From positions 744,001 through 808,000 of the forward strand of contig JAACJM010000006.1 in NCBI GenBank assembly GCA_013368315.1: a stretch of 64,000 nucleotides of DNA, written 5' to 3'. How positions within the stretch are numbered: the stretch's first letter is position 1; each line of letters begins with the position of its first letter. This document shows, piece after piece, positions 58,430 through 64,000 of this stretch. The notes beneath the pieces are model-generated. The model saw only the letters and a list, made by a program, of their open reading frames with translations, was not told the origin of the DNA and did not search any database. The position numbers and the translations under genes are program-made. This DNA is from Tetrapyrgos nigripes. Lineage: Eukaryota > Basidiomycota > Agaricomycetes > Agaricales > Campanellaceae.

Positions 58430-58841
58430 TGTCACAAATCACCGCTCTATTCACCTCCCTATTCATTTCTTAACTCCACAGACTACTATTCATTTCTCTC
58501 ATATTCCCATCATCATCTTCTCTGTCTACAGTTACCATCACTCAATCTGACATGTACATCATTTATCTCCTCCGATTCCTATCTCCATGGACATTCTCAC
58601 TTATTCACTTATTCTCAATTCACTTCTTTCACATATATACCAAAGGACCTGTAGTTAGTTCTTTAGTCTGTTCACTTCGTCTCCACTCCGCTCTTGGTAC
58701 AGTGCAGTGTCAAGTATAGTCAGCTACTCATCTGCTACTCGTTTCTACTATTCTCTCTCTCGTCTCATTGTAACCTTGTCAATCTATCTTGTTCATCTTG
58801 TGACTTGGGTGGTTATTTGCTAAGTGACAACGTTCTTGACA
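58430..58841 (+). repeat. 3' LTR of the complete gypsy element
   Basis: 412 bp; keeps a segment near its start (AAATCACCGCTCTATTCAC) missing from the 5' LTR. Confidence 0.92.
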
Positions 58842-59699
58842 ACCACATGCCTCTCACACTTTTCAGTGCTCATCTTATGTGTGATTTCCTTGCTGCCCTT
58901 TGTGCAAATGAAGGTCATATCACAGCACCATCCATCCTGCTCCTTCAGGAATCTGACTTAGTTGACATTGCTCGAAATCTTCACCTGGCAATTCTGCAGT
59001 CCTATCACTACTGTAAAGGCAAAGATGTCAGCTCTATCATGGCTCACTGGGTGGCAGAGGAATGGTACATGCTCATCATGTCCATTGTGAAGATGGAGAC
59101 TCTCTATGATAACTTCCTCACTGCCATCCTGTATTTACAGGAGACTCTTCACGAATGGGAATCCATACCTGAGTCATGGAGGGTTTCTGTTACAGAGATC
59201 CACCAACCAGTCTTGGATTGCTACCACCAACACACCATAGCACAGTGCTCTCATTACACTGTGTTGCTCCCAGCTTGTATCAACTCATACTTGTCTGTTT
59301 GGGTTCATGACCAATGCTGGCACATACATTCATACTCCAGTTCTTCTGCTCCCAGTTCTTCCTCCTCATCCTTTCATGGTGGTGCTCCCTCAGGCCCTTT
59401 CCCTCCCAAGCTCCCATGTTGGTTGTGTGGTCTCGTCCACCACTACAAATAACACAAACCCAAATCCAACAACTTTGTCAAGAAGTCCAGCAGTGGGGCC
59501 TACAGAGACTCACAAAACTGCATGTATTGTATCAGATACAACAGCTATGGCTTTTCCTCATCCAACTGCCAGTATAACCCTCTCTGCAGCTGCTGTGGAT
59601 TGGACTCCCACAACTCTCAGAACCACCCTTCCAAAGGTAACTCATCCTCTAAATCCAAAGCATAATCTCTTTCCCATTGTCACCAGGCTTTGTCCTGAA

Positions 59700-61740
59700 G
59701 CCTGAACAAAGCTACTCACAGCCACTGGAGGTCTTGAGAAGTTTAGGAAGGTGCCAGAAGGCCTTCGCTATGGTTTCCTCATCAGTGTCAAAAATTTCAG
59801 ACTATCCCACACATTCACTCCAGCCAATCATTTCTCTGCATCCACATATTCACACATCATCTCTGAGAAATTCCAGGAAGAGATCCTCAAAGGGCATATA
59901 TCTATTGGTTATGAACCTGCATACCTGGAGTCCATCATAGGTCCATTCCACACCTCACCTCTTGCTGTTTTGGAACAAAAATTGGGAAAATTTTGAATCA
60001 TCATCAACCATTCCTATCTGTTCACTCCTCCACATCTACTATGTCTTCTCAAACCCATACCCCATCCAAGTGATATCTCCATGGATGTACACCATGCACC
60101 ACCACCTATCCCCATCAATCCAGAGGTCTACTCAGTCAATTCACTCATTGTCATGAATCCCTTCCTGTCTTCACTTCCAGACCCTGTCTTCCATTCCTTC
60201 TACTTCTTTTGTTCTAGATCTCGTCTCCTGGTACCTATGACTTCTATCTTCTTTGATACATCATTTATCTGACTGACAGATCATATCTGCTTCTATGGCA
60301 CATATTGACATCACCTAGACACCTGATCATCATCCTATGATAGTACCTGCTGATCTAGCTTCATACTTTCATATATTTACTATAGGGCTTTGTAGATAGG
60401 TCTCCAGTCTGTCCACTTCTGTCCCTCTGATCCATACTGCTCAGCATTGTCCTCAGTACTATGTAGACTCTGGCCCAGTACTGGCTTACTCACTTATACC
60501 ATCTATTTGCCTTGTTCCTTCGTCTTTGGCTCCTGTGTAGTGGCCTGAGAGGCATCCAGTCCCTATCTGAACCTGTTCTTGACACTCATCGATACTGACA
60601 AATTCCAATGTGCCAGGGGAACCTTCTCTGAATGTTGGCTTCTCATCGCCAATGCTCCCCCAGGTACACAAGCATCAGTTTTTGATGTTGATACTGCATT
60701 TCAAAATATCCCCATTCATCTGTCTGCTTGCAACTTTGTCACTCTCATGTTTGAAGCCTTGGTCTATCTCGACCAGTGTTTGAACTTTGGCAAGGCCTCC
60801 TCTCCTGGTATTTGGGGTCACATAGTGGATGCCATGGTACACATCCTCCTTAACTCTGGTATGTCTAGACATACCATCCTTTTCATACTATTACGAATGT
60901 CATCCTGACAAATCAAACAGGTGTACAAGCCCTCATCAAATGGGTTGATGACTTTATTTTCTTTCACTACCCTCAGCTTTCTCTTGGTAATGACCTTTTT
61001 GAATATTCCTACAACGAGGATCTCATATGGTCCATCACCAAAGAACTAGGCTGGCCATGGGCTCCCATGAAGTTCGTTGCCTTTGCCTTCTTTTTCCTCT
61101 ACATCAGTTTCCATTGGGACATCAAAAACAAGACAGTCAAATTACCCACAGCCAAGAAGATCAAGTACTGTGCCAAAATCTCCACTTTCCTATCCAACAA
61201 TTCTCATATGAAAGAAGAATCAGAATCAGTAGTTGGCACCCTTCAACACGTCACTCTAGTGGCTCCTCAAGGCCATTCTTATCTAGCTTCCCTTCACTGT
61301 TTCATATCTGGCTTCAAGGAAGATTCTCATCTCTTCATACATCATTATCATACACAAGCTATAGAAGACAACCTCAAGTGGTGGCTCACTCAATTGCAAC
61401 TCAAATTCCTGGGACTTCAAATCATCAATCCTCCTCTTGTTAATGAATCCATTACCCTCTATGTCAACGCCTCTACCTCTTGGGGCATAGGCTGCATCCT
61501 CAATAACCACTGGCTCGCATGGCAATTCAAGCCAAACTGGTCAGGTGATGGTCACCATATCAGTTGGGCCGAAATGGTCACCATCAAGCTCACCATTCTC
61601 ACCCTTGTCACATCTCACATCAAATCATCCCATATCCACATCCTATCTGATAATCAAGGTGTCATCAGAGTGCTCAAAGCTGGATACTCTTGTGGACCAG
61701 CCCAAAACACTTCCCTATGACGCATAGTGGCCTCCATGCA
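59700..61740 (+). pseudogene. DIRS-like element 2 reverse transcriptase and RNase H, interrupted
   Basis: The RT N-terminus EGLRYGFLISVKNFRLSHTF, GPFHTSPLAVLEQKLGKF and PIPINPEVYSVNS precede a solo LTR (60149-60584); the frame resumes LIDTDKFQCARGTFSECWLL. Active-site strands are SVFDVDTAFQNIPIHLS and ALIKWVDDFIFFHYP (about 60920-60965, VDD intact). RNase H: LYVNASTSWGIGCILNN (Asn where the first catalytic Asp is expected), ISWAEMVTI and HILSDNQGVIRVL. Stops include TGA after LGKF, and after QNTSL at 61718-61720, both at expected Arg codons. At least one frameshift lies near 60905. Confidence 0.85.
60149..60584 (+). mobile_element. Solo LTR (gypsy family), TSD CTCAT
   Basis: 436 bp, TGTCATGAATCCC..GTTCTTGACA, flanked by perfect CTCAT at 60144-60148 and 60585-60589. 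Same family as 23006-23490 but shorter by internal deletions. Located in the RT frame of DIRS-like element 2, which rejoins in phase (VYSVNS then LIDTDKF) when one CTCAT is kept. Confidence 0.93.
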
Positions 61741-62089
61741 AGAAAACTCTATTTGGCTCAGTAGATTGGATACCATCAGAATCCAACCTAGCTGACAACC
61801 CTTCAAGGGGTGTTTTACCCTCCAGAGACTCCCTTCATCCTCAACCTCCAAAATTACCCAAAGAACTTTCACCATACTTACTCAGATCAGTAGACTATCA
61901 TGATCCTCGCATTACTCCAATTACAGTAGATTGATCCATCCTACTTCTATGCCAAAATGCATCTCATCCTGTACCTTCTATGTACCTTAATTCACAAAAC
62001 TGTTAAATACGCATGACCATGAGACTGAAGTTTACTCATGAATTCTTCTACAATTCTCACTCTCCTTCCACCACATATCTATCATTCAC

Positions 62090-63226
62090 CATGCCTTGCA
62101 GCAGCTCTCTTGCTCCAAGCTGTCCCACTGTATGCATTGCCAAATGCACCAGCTCACTACCTCCTCAGTTTGTGAACAAACCACACTTCAATACCATCCA
62201 CAACCCAACACTCTCCAATACTGCTGCTGCTGCCATTGCAGGAGCTGTCAAGCCCAAAACACATCACTGCCAACAGCTTTCCATCACTAAATTCGCAGTA
62301 TGGGCCAACAACATGGGATTACACCCTGATGAAGTACTACCTGCCCCAGAAGTCATCCTCTGTGAATTCACTGCATCCTTCCTAGGACATCTCGCTGGAG
62401 GTACAGTCAAGGCCAAAATGAGCTGCCTAAAGACATGGCACACTACACTAGGTTTCCAATGGAATGGCACAGATCTCCTTAGATGCACTCTCACTGGTAT
62501 TGACCATCAATCTCCATCCTCATCACACTGTCCAGAACGCCCTCCTATCACTCATGATATGATCTGCAGCTGCAATGTCACCTGGTCAACATCCACTTGC
62601 AGAGACTATTTATGTGCCAATGCTGGAGCCAAATGCAGCATTCTTGGTCAGCTTCACCTAGGCAAGTCGAATAGTCCACATTCTATCCAAACAATACACT
62701 AAAGATTTTTACATTCCACAGGTGAAATTTTCCCTCATCACTCCAACCCTTGTCTCTTCAATCCTTCCAAACATCCACGTGTCCAGGACATCTACGAACT
62801 CCCTCCTCCTACCCCAGACTCAAAACACAGTCCCCTGTCCATGTTCCTCCCCAGTACCAAAACTTCAGTATCCAGAGGAGACTATGTGCACATCCATGCC
62901 TACCATGGTTCTCTCGCATCCATGTACACTCTAACAACCTCTCTCCCAATGATCCCCTCATGTTCTACTGTGACGACACTGGTAAACTCAAAGTCATGAC
63001 CAAAACTCACTTCCTATCCCTATGCAACGACGTGTGGAGCAAAGAAGGCTATCCCTGGTTCACAGGCCACTCCTTCTGTATCGGCAGCACCACTATCCTT
63101 CTCCAGGACAATGTCAATCCCAAATACATCAAAATGTGTGGAAGATGGAAGTTGAGTGCATTTATGTGTTACTGGAGACCTGCACACTTGCACCTCCATC
63201 CACATCAACAGAGTTCACACACATAG
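62090..63226 (+). pseudogene. DIRS-like element 2 tyrosine recombinase, inactive
   Basis: The N-terminal core-binding part (QLSITKFAVWANNMGLHP, GGTVKAKMSCLKTWHTTLGF) is open to about 62700; the catalytic part follows in a shifted frame (TKTHFLSLCNDVWSKEGYPW, TGHSFCIGSTTILL, CGRWKLSAFMCYWR). The Arg of the HxFR box is Cys (TGT for CGT) and the following Gly is Ser, so strand-transfer activity is lost. The nucleophilic Tyr (CYWR) remains. The enzyme of this family integrates closed circular cDNA. Confidence 0.83.
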
Positions 63227-63229
63227 ACG

Positions 63230-63531
63230 CCTCCAACAACATTTGAATGCATAGCTTCTCCACACTTGCTTGTTCCTCTCACCACCTTCATACCACTCTT
63301 CCCCACTACATAAGCAAATCTCATAACTACACTACTGTCTTTAACTACACTACTGTTCCATAACTACCTCACTGTCTTTATTCATATCACTCCTTCACTA
63401 CAATTGTTTCAAGTACATGATAAGCAAATATATCGCATCTGTCTCTCACCTCCTCACTAGACCTTTGGGTCTTCAGGTGTCTTATGTCCATTTGGTCAAT
63501 ATGACGTGCTTCAGCTTGCTTGTTAGCTCTG
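63230..63531. other. 3' non-coding region of DIRS-like element 2
   Basis: Follows the recombinase frame; includes two near copies of AACTACACTACTGT (about 63325-63360). No other feature. Confidence 0.45.
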
Positions 63532-63572
63532 GGTTGTCATATCTATTTCCTCTGGACACCCCGACTCAGAAA
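63532..63572 (+). repeat. Split direct repeat B1 of DIRS-like element 2
   Basis: TATCTATTTCCTCTGGACAC lies inside it; repeated at 63960-64000 with three transitions. Confidence 0.75.
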
Positions 63573-63672
63573 TTTTATTCTCGAGTTCCTCAGAATAAAA
63601 TTTTCACTGTCCACCCAAAACGACAGAATGCATTAGCAGTCTGTTTCACATGAATCAAAATTCTTATCTGAA

Positions 63673-63817
63673 AGTGTCATTCTATGACGAAGGAAAGAGA
63701 ATATATTTTCAGAATAAAATTTTGACATCACGATAGCATGACCTAGTCTCTCTTGACTTCTCACATCCATCTTCTCATCAGGATATCTTTCCTAGCGTAA
63801 TCCATCCATCAATCTTC
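63673..63817 (+). repeat. Split direct repeat A2 of DIRS-like element 2
   Basis: Partner of 48597-48741, lying about 100 bp after B1 as expected for the B1-A2 junction. Confidence 0.88.
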
Positions 63818-63959
63818 TGACCCACCACCATCCCCTTTCTCACCACCTATCACCCACTGTTTCATTAACCACTTAATCAAAAAATTCATTATTATCACTA
63901 CAATTAGCTTCACTACGTCATGGATCTAACAGCAGTCTGTCGTCCAGAGATCATAGTTT

Positions 63960-64000
63960 GGTTGTTGTATCTATTTCCTCTGGACACCCCAACTCAGAAA
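63960..64000 (+). repeat. Split direct repeat B2, cut by the window end
   Basis: 41 bp match B1, then the window ends. Confidence 0.7.

Larger units (their letters stand above)
51026..58841 (+). mobile_element. Complete Ty3/gypsy chromodomain retrotransposon, 7816 bp, TSD ACCAC
   Basis: LTRs at 51026-51424 and 58430-58841 start TGTCAC and end TTCTTGACA. Perfect ACCAC target copies lie at 51021-51025 and 58842-58846. Plus-strand order: pre-gag ORF, gag, protease, RT, RNase H, integrase, chromodomain, then an additional W-rich ORF before a polypurine tract. RT before IN and the chromodomain place it in the chromovirus branch of Ty3/gypsy. LTRs differ by about 11 substitutions plus a 19-bp gap by eye. 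It is inactivated by several TGA codons, frame changes and loss of the first integrase Asp. It sits in the gag ORF of DIRS-like element 2. Confidence 0.97.
48805..59640 (+). pseudogene. DIRS-like element 2 gag-type ORF, split by two insertions
   Basis: The frame starts MSTLQLPFQQQPTACHAV and runs Pro/Ser-rich to SHGHTGSRS (49487). It resumes after the 784-bp insert as HGPQNR (50276), continues through a basic Ser-rich tract (RSKHSKRKSKKGKK) to NNLRDYWRHH (51025), and resumes after the gypsy element as MPLTLFSAHLMCDFLAALC (58847), in phase in both cases if one target copy is kept. The C-terminal part has a Cys/His-rich stretch (NCMYCIRYN..CSCCGLDSHN, about 59520-59620). In-frame stops include TAA at about 49048 (CAA expected). 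The reading frame across the insert sites dates the insertions after the element was active. Confidence 0.7.
48597..64000 (+). mobile_element. DIRS-like element 2 with split direct repeats, hosting three LTR-element insertions
   Basis: Repeat A occurs at 48597-48741 and 63673-63817 (145 bp each, 11 differences by eye, all transitions). Repeat B occurs at 63532-63572 and again at 63960 to the window end. The order A1..B1-A2..B2 is the split-direct-repeat layout of DIRS/PAT-type retroelements. Between them, on the plus strand, lie a gag-like ORF, RT, RNase H and tyrosine recombinase. Subtracting the nested gypsy element and two solo-LTR-like inserts leaves about 6.4 kb, normal for the group. 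The right end lies outside the window. It interrupts DIRS-like element 1. Confidence 0.85.

Noticed and set aside
1..64000. tRNA, rRNA or other structured RNA genes
   Set aside because: Looked for box B-like GGTTCGA(A/N)TCC with a matching acceptor stem and for rRNA-like tracts; none convincing by eye. A tRNAscan and Infernal run would settle it.

Overview
The window is a transposon-dense stretch of a filamentous fungal genome, most likely a basidiomycete of the Agaricomycetes type. The evidence is short GT..AG introns (about 50-75 bp) and the mix of element families: chromodomain Ty3/gypsy, Ty1/copia, DIRS-like tyrosine-recombinase retroelements and a tnp2/DUF4218 CACTA-like transposon. A host-like multi-pass membrane protein family also looks basidiomycete. 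No species is named because no marker gene is present. Only the membrane-protein loci look like ordinary host genes. Two copies are intact (12172-13447 and 41578-42862), and a third is cut off by a transposon (10651-11183).

Layout. (1) 1-10650 and 25808-40330 are two direct copies of one very large, apparently non-autonomous DNA element. It has matching terminal inverted repeats, inverted subterminal satellite arrays and, for the complete copy, a perfect 9-bp target duplication. Each copy carries its own later insertions: a Ty1/copia element in copy A (2929-8297), and in copy B a CACTA-like transposon (33850-39425), a 221-bp mariner-type MITE (39505-39725) and a 1.2-kb unclassified insert. 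The other copy supplies the empty site each time. (2) 10651-16012 holds the membrane-protein genes, a dispersed repeat and a 412-bp hAT-like MITE. (3) 16013-24917 holds a reverse-transcriptase fragment and a broken Ty3/gypsy element on the minus strand. Its 3' LTR contains a Tc1/mariner-like element and its gag contains a solo LTR. (4) 40331-47150 holds a hairpin-rich tract, a LINE tail, the second intact membrane gene, a 798-bp TIR element and decayed transposon-associated genes, one resembling a USP-type peptidase. (5) 47288-64000 is a nest: a minus-strand DIRS-like element is cut by a plus-strand DIRS-like element with split direct repeats. The second element is itself interrupted by one complete chromodomain gypsy element (51026-58841, TSD ACCAC) and two solo-LTR-like insertions.

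Nearly every in-frame stop I could place in the retroelements and in the CACTA genes is a TGA where the family has Arg, which is what CGA to TGA gives. Catalytic Asp and Arg codons are also hit by C-to-T or G-to-A changes. This points to CpG methylation followed by deamination (or a RIP-like process) as the main force inactivating repeats here. Coordinates of element ends with target duplications were read base by base. Coordinates of decayed coding regions are approximate.
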